Shown piece after piece: positions 17,295 to 28,144 of a stretch of DNA of 64,000 bases. The notes below the pieces were generated by a model. The model did no database searches. It had not been told where the DNA came from and was given only the letters and a program-made list of their open reading frames with translations. Every line of letters starts with the position of its first letter. Positions within the stretch are counted from its first letter, which is position 1. The position numbers and the translations under genes are program-made. Source of the DNA: Anthoceros angustus (Eukaryota > Streptophyta > Anthocerotopsida > Anthocerotales > Anthocerotaceae); contig VJWM01000219.1 of the NCBI GenBank assembly GCA_010909165.1, forward strand, positions 124,001-188,000, in the 5' to 3' direction.

Positions 17295-18059
17295 ATGTCG
17301 AATGGTTTCGGGGAGTTCGAGAACAGGATCGACTACGTCTTCAAGGTGGTTCTGATCGGGGATTCTGCCGTCGGCAAGTCACAGTTGCTGACCAGGTTCT
17401 CACGCGGGGAATTCAGCTTAGAGTCCAAAGCTACGATCGGAGTGGAATTCCAGACTCGGACCGTAGTTGTGGACCATAAAACCATCAAAGCGCAGATCTG
17501 GGACACAGCTGGTCAAGAAAGGTTGTTGATTCTCTTGTCCGCCTTGGCTCACTTGTCTGGTTGCGAAGCCAAGCTGTTTAGGTCAAGCAATTGGACTGAC
17601 CTGGCTCCGTCCTGTGTTGCCAGGTATAGGGCTGTTACGAGTGCTTATTACAGGGGAGCTGTAGGTGCTATGTTAGTGTATGACATCACGAAGCGGCAGT
17701 CGTTTGATCATGTCCAACGCTGGTTGGAGGAGCTCAAGACTCATGCTGATTCCAACATTGTGGTTATGTTGGTCGGGAACAAGTCAGATCTGGGGACTCT
17801 GAGGGCGGTTCCCACGGAAGATGCCGAGGAGTATGCTGAGAAGGAAAAGCTCTTCTTCCTAGAGACGTCTGCTCTGGAGGCAACAAACGTGGAGAATGCT
17901 TTCTACACCGTGCTTACCGAGATTTACAGGATAGTGAGCAAGAAGGTTCTCCTAGCCGATGCGGGTAGTGTGCCAACGTCTATCCTGTCTGGAACTAAGA
18001 TCCATCTCCCTTCAGATGACCAACCTTTGAAAGCCAAAAGGAAAGGATGTTGTTCATAG
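17295..18059 (+). CDS. RABA4: RABA4-type small GTPase (Rab11 clade)
   Basis: Exons 17295-17521 and 17624-18059 give 220 residues. It is a Rab switch acting in post-Golgi and recycling traffic; RABA4 members act in polar secretion. Motifs in order: GDSAVGKS (P-loop), the effector region [21 protein letters not shown] (switch II), GNKSD, ETSALE and the prenylated tail GCCS. The N-terminus [16 protein letters not shown] is typical of the RABA4 subgroup. The intron splits the Arg codon just after WDTAGQE, a common Rab position. It is 102 bp, a multiple of three and free of stops, so an unspliced mRNA would encode 34 extra residues inside switch II. Confidence 0.95.
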   Translation: MSNGFGEFENRIDYVFKVVLIGDSAVGKSQLLTRFSRGEFSLESKATIGVEFQTRTVVVDHKTIKAQIWDTAGQERLLILLSALAHLSGCEAKLFRSSNWTDLAPSCVARYRAVTSAYYRGAVGAMLVYDITKRQSFDHVQRWLEELKTHADSNIVVMLVGNKSDLGTLRAVPTEDAEEYAEKEKLFFLETSALEATNVENAFYTVLTEIYRIVSKKVLLADAGSVPTSILSGTKIHLPSDDQPLKAKRKGCCS

Positions 18060-18466
18060 ATGCGTAGGATGCGGGAGATGTATCGGTGCCATTCCTGATT
18101 CGTCATTGAACTTGTGACTCAGTGGCAGAGGACAGTATTTCGTAGGCAGAAAGAGGAATGTTGCAGCCAGAATGAGGCATGATGTTAGCCAATTAGGCTT
18201 CATGAGTTGGAAGAAGATATCAAGTGTTACGCCAGCACTGAAGTAGTGCAATCGACATATTCAAAGCTCAGGAGTGTACAAAAAATGTGTAATAAACCGC
18301 TGAGGCAAGTGACTCTTTTCTGCAAGAAACGCACCAGCGGTGGTAGCAGTTTGGAAGGCCAATCCTAATGGGCCATAAATCCACGAAAGAGAGCGGGAGT
18401 CAGGCAAGCAGAGAGGAGGCAGGTGATGGCAGACAACGGAAAAATTGGTGCAGCATGGCCTGGAGG

Positions 18467-19024
18467 TCATTTATCAGCGTTCTCGTTGCTGACGTCCTTG
18501 AGCTTGCTCATGTTGGTGGTCTCCACCAAGCTGCCGAAGATGGCCAGCTTGTGCAGCTTGGTGACGTCGGATCCCGCCTGGTTGTCCTCCACGAAGATGG
18601 TGAGGCTGCGCACGTTCTGGAACTTGACATACTTGAGGGCCAGGGGCTGCGAGCCGTCCAGGTGGGAGGGCGACAGGAGCACGGTGTCGGTGACGGGGAA
18701 GTCGGCCACGTTGCTGAAGCCCATGCTCTGGCGGTTGGCGTAGAGCTTGAGCGTCCTGGGGCCATCCTCATGGGATCCCTTCACCACCAGGGAGTGTAGC
18801 TTCACCACCTGCGAGAAGGGGATGTGGAGCAAGAGCTGCTCGTCCGCAAAGCTCTGGAGATGCAGGCTGCCGTCCTCGCGGTACCCCTGCTTCAGCGCAT
18901 TGGCCCAGGTGTGGCTGGGATTCTCGTTGAGGCACTCCACGGAAGCCCAGTCGATGAAGTCAGCCAGATCCACGGCGCGGCCCCCGGCGCCTCCACCCGC
19001 TGTTTGCTGCAACAGCGCAGCCAT
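18467..19024 (-). CDS. PITH-domain protein
   Basis: An intronless 185-codon frame with a true ATG. It spans the whole PITH (proteasome-interacting thioredoxin C-terminal) domain: [17 protein letters not shown] at the start, [20 protein letters not shown] in the first strands, then [11 protein letters not shown], and [17 protein letters not shown] near the end. The domain is a jelly-roll beta sandwich; in thioredoxin-like 1 proteins it docks to the 26S proteasome. Stand-alone PITH proteins of this length are common in plants and their job is little known. The alanine- and glycine-rich leader is short. It converges with RABA4; the two coding ends are 407 bp apart. Confidence 0.92.
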   Translation of the reverse strand: MAALLQQTAGGGAGGRAVDLADFIDWASVECLNENPSHTWANALKQGYREDGSLHLQSFADEQLLLHIPFSQVVKLHSLVVKGSHEDGPRTLKLYANRQSMGFSNVADFPVTDTVLLSPSHLDGSQPLALKYVKFQNVRSLTIFVEDNQAGSDVTKLHKLAIFGSLVETTNMSKLKDVSNENADK

Positions 19025-19394
19025 GGAATGGAAACCCTACAGGTTGCAGGCACAGGAAACCCGCCCGCCTGGCGCACGCGCACTTGCGCCCCCCGGCGTG
19101 CCCACGCAACGCGACACAACGCTGCGCGCTACGCCAAGGCAAGAGGAGGCCAGCGGCTCGCTGTAAGCAGGTTCCCTCGTTTCCTCCCTCCCGTCTCTGC
19201 CTGCCTGGTCGGATCCTGTTTCCTGTTTTGTTGCCAATCGTCAGCTCGTTCTGTCATGTTATACCCTAATACAATCTATATACCGTAAACCTTGTCTTCT
19301 ACATGAACTACCTATACCGTAAGTAACTTTTCCTTCCTGGTAGACACGCTACTAACTTGCCGCTAGGTGCAGCTGTCACCAGCTCCAGCTTCCC

Positions 19395-20769
19395 ATGGGC
19401 CGCTGTTGCGGACTCCTGGGCGCTTCCAGCAGGCAGAAGCAGCATCAGCAGCAGAGGATGGCGTCGGGTGGCAATGCAGATGGTCTCCGGGACCTGGCGG
19501 GGGCAGCCGAGGGCTTCGGTGCCGGGGCCGTCGGAGGGCTGGACGGCCCCCTCTTCTGCGTCACCTCCCTTGCCGGTACAGAGCTGACTTGCCTGCAGCT
19601 GCCTGGGCCTGCCCGCTTGCCTGCCAGCTCACTTGCGCTCCTTCTCCGATGTTGCAGACGACGGCGCGGGCACGCTGCGGGAGGCGTGTCGGAAGACGGG
19701 GCCGCTGTGGATCGTGTTTCACGTCTCCGGCACCATCTTCCTCAATTCCTACCTCAGAGTCTCGTCCTTCAAGACGATCGACGGGCGTGGCCAGCAGATC
19801 AAGATTGTCGGCAAAGGATTGCAGCTCAAGGAGTGCCAGCACGTCATCGTGTGCAATCTGCTCTTCGAGGCCGGCCGCGGGCATGATGTGGATGGCATCC
19901 AGATGAAGCCTAATTCCAGTCACATTTGGATCGACCGATGCACGCTCTCCGATTTCGACGACGGGTTGATCGACATTACACGTCAGTGCACCGATATCAC
20001 CGTCTCCAGGTCACATCTGGCTCGCCTTCCTGCTTTCCTTTCCTTTCCGTTGGTTTCCTTTCCCAGCCCGCTGTGATCTGACATCCGCACCACTGCCCTG
20101 CACAGGTGCCGGTTTTTCAATCACGATAAGACTATGCTCATCGGGGCGGATCCCAAGCATGTCGAGGACCGCTGCATGAGGATAACCATTCATCACTGCC
20201 TGTTCGACGGCACAAGGCAGAGGCACCCTCGGGTCAGGTTCGCCAAGGTGCACCTCTACAACAACTACACCAGGGATTGGGGAATCTATGCTGTGTGTGC
20301 CAGTGTAGAGGCTCAGGTAATAAACTACTCTTCAACTTCATGGAGCAACCCGCTCAGTTACTGCATGCGGTTACTCACCATCTTGCTTCATGCTGCTGCC
20401 GCCGACAGATAGTGTCTCAAGCTTGCATCTACGAAGCAGGTGCCAACAAAAAAGCGTTCGAGTACTACACCGAACAGGTCTGTATCCATACCACGCATAC
20501 TCTCAGTCAGAACCTTGCCCTCTCCACTGCCTAACGTTTGAGACATGCAGGCAGCGGACAGAAGCGAACCTGCATCTGGCTGCATACGTTCCGAAGGTGA
20601 CCTTTTTCTCAAGGGAGCGCAAGGCGTTGCTATAGGTCCCGAATCAGTGTTCAGAGTACAAGACTATTACACCAGATGGTCAGTGGAGCCTGCTGACCAG
20701 ACGTTGATGAAAAAGCTTTGCACCATAACCGGCTGGCAAGACATCGCGTTACCAGAAGACAAACGTTAA
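19395..20769 (+). CDS. pectate lyase (polysaccharide lyase family 1)
   Basis: Five exons, 19395-19575, 19658-20009, 20106-20316, 20409-20477 and 20551-20769; 343 residues, with consistent phases and GT-AG borders. It cleaves de-esterified pectin by beta-elimination using calcium. Seen: DDGAGTLREACR, LWIVFHVSGTIFL, FKTIDGRG, the calcium-site region DVDGIQMKPNSSHIWIDRC, DFDDGLIDIT, and the catalytic-strand region RHPRVRFAKVHLYNNYTRDW. The N-terminus (MGRCCGLLG) is Cys/Gly-rich and does not look like a typical signal peptide, odd for a wall enzyme. Short PL1 proteins without the long N-terminal domain resemble the plant probable pectate lyase 4 group. It converges with the coiled-coil gene, only 114 bp away. 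Confidence 0.92.
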
Positions 20770-20883
20770 CCAAACGTTCCAGCTGCAGGAGCGACATGTC
20801 TTTCAACTGTGCCTCACTTGATCCACTTTACAACACACGACAGCGGCCATATAGGGGATCCAGTCACTGCAGATAGGCGGGCC

Positions 20884-21850
20884 TCAGCTCTTAGGAAACT
20901 TGGGAAGTTCTGGAGCCTGGAGACATCAACAGACAAGAGCATTTGAAAACCCTAGCCACGGCAAATGCGATGGAGACGGATGTGACGACTCACCTTGGTA
21001 GCCAGGCAGGAGGTTGCGTCCAACTGCTTCTTCAGAGCACTTCGTAAATCTTGAAATTCCTGAGAAGTGCGTTCCGAAACGCAATTCACTAGCGGCATCA
21101 ACTATGTGAGCCCCAGAGGCAATGCGAACCAGGACTAGAAGCAGGAAAACTCACGTTTCTCAGTTGCTCCACCTCGGTGTTGAGATTATTCCGAAGATCC
21201 CCGAGTTCCTTGAAACAAACGCATGACCACGGTGCAAGTGCGCAGCACAGTCCAAGGCAGATCTTGACAGACAATTTGTTGGCGCGGCAGTTGTGTCTTA
21301 CCTGGCGGTATGTCTTCACCTGTGTGTCAAGCCTACTGCGCCAATCCTGCAAATCCTGGAAGCGAACAGAAACGGTGTAATGAGGAGGACCAGCTGGGGC
21401 TGAAAATGGAGGGACAATGGAACAGGGGAATGCAAACCTTCCGCAGCTGTTGGACCCGCGCAAGAACCTCAGTCCTGTTTACAGTTGGCTCCTGCAGATG
21501 GTGAACGAGCGGTCAGACCAATCCATCTACTGGAGCTGAAACACCGAACAGAGCAGCAGTTGGGCACTCACCGCAACTTTGGGGTCGTCAGGGGGGGATT
21601 GGGGTTGTAGTGAAGCAGAAAGCGCCGTGGCTTCTTCATCCTGAACACACAAGGAACACGGCGTGTGATAGAGAACATAGGGCAATGACTGCAAGCAGAC
21701 GGAGGGAGATCGGAGGAACCTGCGAAGAGGCAGAGTCAGCCATCGCGCAGAATAGAGGGCGGGAATGGGAAGGCCGTTGCTTGAAAAGATAAACGCCAAG
21801 CCACATGCATATACATATGTACCCCGTACCCCGTACCTCGAGACCGACAT
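20884..21850 (-). CDS. small coiled-coil protein built from 18-residue exons
   Basis: Seven exons fit: about 21830-21850, 21572-21640, 21438-21491, 21302-21355, 21155-21208, 20994-21060 and 20884-20909, totalling 345 nt (114 residues). Three consecutive internal exons are exactly 54 nt, phase 0, and each encodes 18 residues of coiled-coil type: RTEVLARVQQLRK, DLQDWRSRLDTQVKTYRQ, ELGDLRNNLNTEVEQLRN. The next exon begins EFQDLRSALKKQL. Leucines at heptad spacing predict one continuous amphipathic helix. All donors are GTGAGT- or GTAAGA-like except exon 3 (GTTTGC). The end of exon 1 is uncertain (two overlapping GTAC donors). I do not recognise the family with certainty; it looks like a short tropomyosin-like plant protein. 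Confidence 0.75.
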
Positions 21851-23026
21851 TTCTAGAGACAGACAGTAAAGACGTTATGTAGTCTACCTAACGTAGTAAA
21901 CTATAGACTCCCATGAAGAGCTTTTCCGAAGCTGGCCTGAAGGTTTGGTCCATCTGGTGTGGTCCAATGCCCTCTCTGGTTCGAGGTCATTAGTTAGGTA
22001 GTGAGAATGTCGATTCAATCCTTTTTTTACCTAGTACTAACCATGAAGCTGCACGGAGTGGGGGACCACACCTATTGAAATAATTGTGTGCATTTCAAGA
22101 TTTTTGTCTCACACCAAGTCGTGGCCTGACTCCGTATACCTTTAAGATACCAGTTCCTTAAACATGCCGCTTTTGACAAAATTACTGGCCAACCAAACGC
22201 TGGTTGGTAGGTTTCTTGCGCTAATGTGGTATTTACATTATTGGTGTTTTTCATAATATTTGAAACCACATGATGGTGGAATTATCTTGTCAACTATAGT
22301 TAACATGGCTATTAGTCGCCCCGCTATCTAATGGATTATTTGTTTTGGGTGTAAAAGAATTGATATGACGACTTTATCCATATGCAAGGATGGGAAGTCC
22401 TATTTACACCGAGGCGGTGGGGAATAGCCCATTAGAGGGCTCCAGGCCATGGGGGGACTACATAGGTAGAAGAAGTCTGTTATGGTCCACTTGGACGAAA
22501 CTTTCCTATCATGGGACTTGGTACTTAACAACTTGTACCATGGTGTGGCTAAGCTACTTAGGATCCCTCCGGACTAGCAGTTCACAAAGGCCATTCGCTC
22601 AGCGCAATTCAGTTCTAACCCACATCAGCAAAGAACAGAATCGAGCCATTCGCTCAGCGCAATTCAGTTCTAACTCACATCAGCACAGAACAGAATCGAA
22701 CCGATACCCAGATAAGATTTAACATGGTGGTCAATCTGCTGACATAAGCAAATAATGATTAGAGTTCAATCTGGTTCGAATCGGAGGCCGCACTGAACCG
22801 CTGCAAAAAAACCCAAGGTTCGACGAATAGTTTTACAATGGACATGTTACATTTGGAATACCAGCCCGCTTCATCTTGTACAAATTTCACGATCGTAAAT
22901 CAGTGGTGGGTGGGCTGAGGGTGGGTGGTCTCCGTGGGCGATCTCACGGTCGACGGGCTCCTGTTGGCTTTGCGAGCTCCTTATACCCTAGGAACTAATC
23001 TCAAAGCTATCTCTTGCGGCAGGGCA
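21851..23026. other. intergenic DNA upstream of the copia insertion
   Basis: No gene supported. It contains one 55-bp tandem duplication (22591-22700) and otherwise unremarkable single-copy-looking sequence up to the target site of the copia element. Confidence 0.5.
22591..22700. repeat. 55-bp direct tandem duplication
   Basis: Two copies starting CCATTCGCTCAGCGCAATTC (22591 and 22646), differing at a few positions. Confidence 0.9.
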
Positions 23027-23031
23027 TCTTC

Positions 23032-23215
23032 TGTTGGAATAACTTAGGGTTATTTATATAACCACTCCTTAGGGTTAAATAGCTAGGTTTACCGAAAGGT
23101 CACTTAGAGAACAAGACATATGTATATAAGATATTCTCTTTGACCGCAATAATTATGATGTTTTATTTCCATGTTTTCTTAGTCTGCTGTCCTAACGATT
23201 CTAAGCAAATTGACA
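23032..23215 (+). repeat. 5' LTR of the copia element
   Basis: 184 bp, 5' TG and 3' CA. Two further copies lie at 39887-40068 (3' LTR of the same element) and 41081-41263 (made by tandem duplication). By eye about a dozen differences separate the 5' and 3' LTRs, so the insertion is not recent. Confidence 0.93.
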
Positions 23216-23227
23216 TGGTATCAGAGC
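23216..23227 (+). promoter_or_regulatory. primer-binding site (initiator Met tRNA type)
   Basis: TGGTATCAGAGC directly follows the 5' LTR. It is the standard plant copia site complementary to the 3' end of initiator methionine tRNA. Confidence 0.9.
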
Positions 23228-24046
23228 AGACAGGGCGCACAGAATTACAAAATGCCTCGCAGGAACAGGCAACCGGGAAGTAGGAGCTATAACAACTTTA
23301 TCACAGAGAGGTTCATCAGAGAAAGGGATCGCCTCCGACGGCATGGCCTGCTCTCCAGAAGTTCCTCTGTTGATACGATTCCCCCACGCCTGCATCCAGA
23401 CTCACGCCAGCAAACGGCCAGAAATAAACCGGCCAGAGCCAAGCATACCCTACACCCAAACAGGCCAGATTCCATCAGGCCTGGTAACAACAATTGGAAG
23501 AAGGGCTGCATCCATCAAGTTCAGGAAGATGGTGATGCCCAGGCTGCCTCTTACCGTCATCTGCTGAGTGTGATTCGCTTGTAACCCCACCAATCGATCA
23601 CCAAGACCTGCAGGCTATGCTATTCCGTCACACTACCAAAAATCAGGCTTTGCAAGCACAAATCCTTCTGGACATCCAAGAAATCAAGGCACAGATCAAT
23701 ACCCTAGCAGTACACCTGAAGGGCGCTCTTGTTTTTGAAGAAGAATCTCGGTCAAGGACGGCTATCGCAAGCATCATTTTCTGATGTTGGCACGCGATTT
23801 CACCATTCCCCATTCACCTGCGCGCAGCAAGAGGGAGATGTGAAGGGTCGCGTTCACTATCACGAAGCGGCACAGGAATTTGGAAGACGCTTACCTGGCA
23901 CAGGGATTGCAGACTCGCACCTTTGCAGGCTCCTCTTCAAATCTGCGCCCCTTCCCGTGAGAAGATGTAACCTTTCCGCAGGGATACAAGATTCTTGAGA
24001 AAACCAACAATCTTACCTTTCTACGCTACCAATCTGAGCATCCACC
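23228..24046 (+). other. copia leader region with short coding-like frames
   Basis: Between the primer site and gag. A frame from an ATG at 23252 to 23584 is basic (MPRRNRQPGSRSYNNF). The following bases in another frame read like a coiled coil (NQALQAQILLDIQEIKAQ). These may be remnants of an N-terminal gag extension or an extra ORF; no family is recognised. Confidence 0.35.
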
Positions 24047-25365
24047 ATGGTCGGAAACCCAGATACCACCCTGGGACTTGGGCAAGCAACTGCTGGCGCT
24101 TTGCTAGGTGCCACTGGTGCGGGCGCTTCTGCGCCATCTTCTTCAAGCGGCTCTGCGCCAACAGCCATCGCTCCAATTGCCCCTCCACCATTTGAGACAT
24201 CCGGGCCAGCATCAGCATCAACCACACAAGCCGTTACATCTATACATGCCACAAACATAGAGCCATATACCTTCACCGCATCTGCGCAAGGAACTGGAAC
24301 TGTGCCATCATATCTTCCTGCCACATTAGGAGCAGGCTTTTACAACCCACTGCCGAGCTTTGGAGTTGGCTTCGGGAATCCTCTGCCTATACTAGGAGTA
24401 GGACCCGCGAATCCACTGCCAAGGGGAGGAGCTGGCTACGTGAATCCCTTCCCTGCATTCGGCACAGGACTTTATGGACAAGCCCAGCCTCCTCTGCCCG
24501 CTGCAATTGCAGGCCCTCAGCAACCCTTGCCTCCACTTCCTGGAGCAGGATACGGTACTCCATACCCTCCAACCTATCAGCCTTCTTATACTGTGGAGTT
24601 CAAAGAACGTGACAGGTTCAACGGGAACAAGTACCCCGTGTGGAGCGTCTCAGCATGTGCATTTGATGCAGGATACTTATGGAGCGTCGTGAGTGGCCAG
24701 TTTCAACAACCTGCCATCACTGCTCCTCAAGTGGACAAGGATAGGTGGGATAATGCTAACAATGTGGCACGAGCTTTGATCATCAGTGGCCTTGATGAGG
24801 TCCTTGTACCAGATGTTGCCTTCCTCTCCAAAGCTGAAGACATCAAGAACCAACTTTTACAAACCTACGATGTCAAAAACATTCTAACACTTGTAGCTGT
24901 TAGGGGCGAGTTGTTTACCCTTCGCATGAAAGACAGTGAGAAAGTTGTTGTCTTCATAGCCAAGTTTAGACATCTGCGTTCCCAACTTGCCTCTCTAGGT
25001 TCTCCCATGATAGACTTAGATGCAGTAGCTCAGCTTTTGACTAGCCTGTCTCCAAGCTACCAGCCTTTCGTTTCCAGTTATGGAGCATCATTACGTGATG
25101 CAGGATAAGCTGCAGCTGCCGGACAACTTGTCCAGATTAGCTTCACTGATGTAGTAGGAGCTTTATTCCAAGAGGAACAGTCACGCAGCAGTTCACATTT
25201 CAACCATGGGCACACTAAAACGGATAAAGTTCTGTTTACCTCTAAACCCCGATTTCCCAACAAGAACAGGAATACCTCTGCTGCTGGCCCCTCCAAGGAC
25301 ACGAAACCAGGACAGACCAAATTAGTTGGCTCTTGTAACTGGTGCGGTTCCCCCGGCCACTGGGA
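24047..25365 (+). pseudogene. copia gag with in-frame stop, up to the zinc knuckle
   Basis: An ATG-initiated frame with a Pro/Gly/Ala-rich N-terminal third (repeats of NPLP type). A copia-type capsid domain follows (FKERDRFNGNKYPVW, LLQTYDVKN, VFIAKFRHLRSQLASLG). One TAA at 25106-25108 interrupts it. The same frame then continues to a CCHC zinc knuckle beginning CNWCGSPGHWE, which is cut by the inversion breakpoint. Gag packages element RNA into virus-like particles; this copy cannot make the full protein. Confidence 0.85.
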
Positions 25366-25366
25366 G

Positions 25367-25779
25367 TGCCAGAGTTGTGCTAACTTAGCCTGAGATTGAA
25401 CTGCAACACGAGTACTTGCAGCAGGCACGCATGGTAGATCTAACCTGTAGAGATCATGCTCTAACAGACCTCTGGCCACCACAGAGCTGCTGGAGCCCCA
25501 CTTGGAGATAAGACAGCCAGAGGAATGAAAGGTGAGATCAAAACAATTCATACGCATGAGCTGACTAACAGATAGCAAATGTTTAGCCATGTCAGAAACA
25601 TACAGTACATTGTCCAAACAGAGGAGACGACCATCTGGTTTCAGAAAACAACAGGAACCCTGCCCCAATATCTTAAGGCCTGAACGGGTGAGTTCATCAC
25701 CAAGCAATATCTTCTCAGATGTATGTATGGGAACAAAGTTACTGAGCAAACTCCTGTTGTGGCAGATATGAGTTGTTGC
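25367..25779 (-). pseudogene. inverted internal segment: copia protease end and GAG-pre-integrase
   Basis: Read on the minus strand, against the rest of the element, this encodes ATTHICHN (flank of the protease active site, the DSG itself lost), then LDNVLYVSDMAKHLLSVSQL and LYRLDLP, ending in LAQLWH. Copia proteins normally continue LWH-RLGH; here the RLGH half (LGHANQDKLVKIS) resumes on the plus strand at 25784. The zinc knuckle is cut at the other breakpoint. The arrangement shows an inversion of about 410 bp within the element after insertion or during its replication. Confidence 0.85.
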
Positions 25780-25783
25780 TTGT

Positions 25784-27520
25784 TTAGGTCATGCAAATCA
25801 GGACAAGCTAGTTAAAATATCTAACCTTGAATGCTATAGGGAACCCCTGCCCAAATGCTTTAAAGAACTCCCTTCTTGTGATTCCTATATAATTGCAAAG
25901 CAAAAGGAGTTGCCTTTTCCATCTAACCTTGCATTCAGGACATCCAATGTCCTGGACCTCGTCCACACCGACATCTCCGGGAAGATACACGTACCCTCAC
26001 TTGGTGGCTCTCTCTACTATTTGACCATCACCGACGACTACAGCCGCTACTCTTGGACTTATCCGATGAAGAGGAAATCTGATACATTCCAGTTTTTCAA
26101 AGAATGGTTAGTCATGGCGCAACGACAGACAGGTTGCTACCTTCGCTGCCTCATATCCGACAATGGTATTGAATTCGTTAACTCTCCCTTCAATGACTAC
26201 TTGGCTGCTCAAGGAATCACTCGCCACCGAGCCTTCCTACACTCGTGTAGAGCGGAGTTCGGCCGAAATCGGAACCCGACGCACAAGGAGCATGTTAGCT
26301 TGGTCTGGCCTTAGCAAAGCCTATTGGGCAGAGGCTGTTGTTTGTGCAACCTACATCCTTAATAGGCTTCTCACCGCCAGTTCGAGGCCTTATGAGGTCA
26401 TCCGAAGCGGAAACCTAGCCTGTTACATTTCAGGGTGTTTGGTTCCCCTGCATATGCCTTTATCCATGCAGAGCAACGTAGGAAGCTTGATGAAAGAGCT
26501 CGACCTCTCATATTCGTTGGCTATGGTGAAGAGACTAAGGCTTATAAACTCTATGATCCACCTACCAAATCCTTGATCTTTGCCCGAAGTGTGACTTTCA
26601 AAGAATTACTCCATCCCGCCTTTGAGACAAATCGTGACAAGCTAGTTAAAATATCTAACCTTGAATGCTATAGGGAACCCCCGCCCAAATGCTTTAAAGA
26701 ACTCCCTTCTTGTGATTCCTATATAAAGCAAAAGGAGTTGCCTTTTCCATCTAACCTTGCATTCGGGACATCCAATGTCTGGACCTCGCCCACACCGACA
26801 TCTCGGAAGATACACGTTCTCACTTGGTGGCTCTCTCTACTATTTGACCATCATTACCGCTACTCTTGGACTTATCAGAAGAGGAAATCATACATTCCGT
26901 TTTCAAAGAATGGTTACAAGCAACGACAGTTGCTACCCGCCTCATATCCGACAATGGTATTGAATTGCTAACTCTCCTTCAATGACTACTATCGGTCAAG
27001 GAATCACTCGCCACCGAGTTTTTCCTACACTCAAAGAATGTAACGGAGTTGCGTGGCCAAATCGACTCGCCAAGATGACAAGGAGCATGTTAGCTTGGTC
27101 TGGCCTTAGCAAAGCCTATTGGGCAGAGGCTGTTGTTTGTGCAACCTACATCCTTAATAGGCTTCTCACCAAATCAGTTCAGGGACGCACACCTTATGAG
27201 GTCATCTGGAAGCGGAAACCTAGCCTGTTACATTTCAGGGTGTTTGGTTCCCCTGCATATGCCTTTATCCATGCAGAGCAACGTAGGAAGCTTGATGAAA
27301 GAGCTCGACCTCTCATATTCGTTGGCTATGGTGAAGAGACTAAGGCTTATAAACTCTATGATCCACCTACCAAATCCTTGATCTTTGCCCGAAGTGTGAC
27401 TTTCAAAGAATTACTCCATCCTGCCCCCCGGACAGATGCTGTGGATGCTGAGTTTATTAGCTCCTCTTCCCCTTCCCAAGAGATCACAGACTTTGATGAG
27501 TCTCCTTCTGAGTACCCATA
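25784..27520 (+). pseudogene. copia integrase region, tandemly duplicated and broken
   Basis: Copy 1 (25802-26635) carries DLVHTDISGKIH, FFKEW and LISDNGIEF, the first two acidic residues of the DDE catalytic core. It is frameshifted before the glutamate. Copy 2 (26636 to about 27424) repeats the segment with many short deletions but keeps the C-terminal part (SMLAWSGLSKAYWAEAV, FVGYGEETKAYKLYDPP) in frame. Neither copy encodes a complete integrase. Confidence 0.85.
25802..27424 (+). repeat. tandem duplication of about 800 bp inside the copia integrase
   Basis: Unit 1 is 25802-26635 (834 bp); unit 2 starts at 26636 with the same GACAAGCTAGTTAAAATATC. Unit 2 differs mainly by many small deletions (1 to about 12 bp) rather than substitutions. 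Confidence 0.85.
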
Positions 27521-28144
27521 GGATGTCGCTTCGACGGCCTTCTCTGCTGTTTGGCCCCATCCGGCCAGCGGTTCGAGGAGGAATTAACCCGACATCTCGG
27601 TTCACCAGCCAAGCTTATAATCGTATCAACCATCTCCACGACAGTTCCAACCTCAGCAGTCACAGCAGTCCACTCTAGTGCCCCCTGCACAGCAATCACA
27701 ACCTGTTCCACTTATGCCTCTACCTGCTACACTGCCTGTTATTCCACACGATGATGACTCTGAAGCACATGCTTGCTAACGCTGATGCAGCGAATCTTGC
27801 GGATATAGATTCAGGGTCAGAACCTGATGACACTGCCGACACAGGAGCAGCTGATCATGCTGAAGTGGACACTTCTTACCAAGAGCAGGAAGAGACACCT
27901 GGCCCTATAGAGGATGTGACCCCTGTCACCGAACCTGTTGTTGCAGAAAGAAGATACCCTACTAGATCACATCCTACTCGTGATCAATGGCATGAAACCT
28001 TATCACCAAGATTTTAGGCCGGTGACAGTGGCAAGCCTTCTCCACTAGCACTGTTCACCTCGAACCCGTACTTATAAGGAAGCAATATCTGGACCTGACA
28101 AGGATTACTGGATCCCATCCATTCATGACGAGTATAATTCACTC
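27521..28144 (+). other. copia integrase-RT linker, decayed
   Basis: A Pro/Thr- and acid-rich stretch (for example DIDSGSEPDDTADTGAADH) in an open frame 27751-28017, followed by WIPSIHDEYNSLMKN-type sequence in broken frames leading into RT. Linkers of copia polyproteins typically look like this. Confidence 0.6.
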
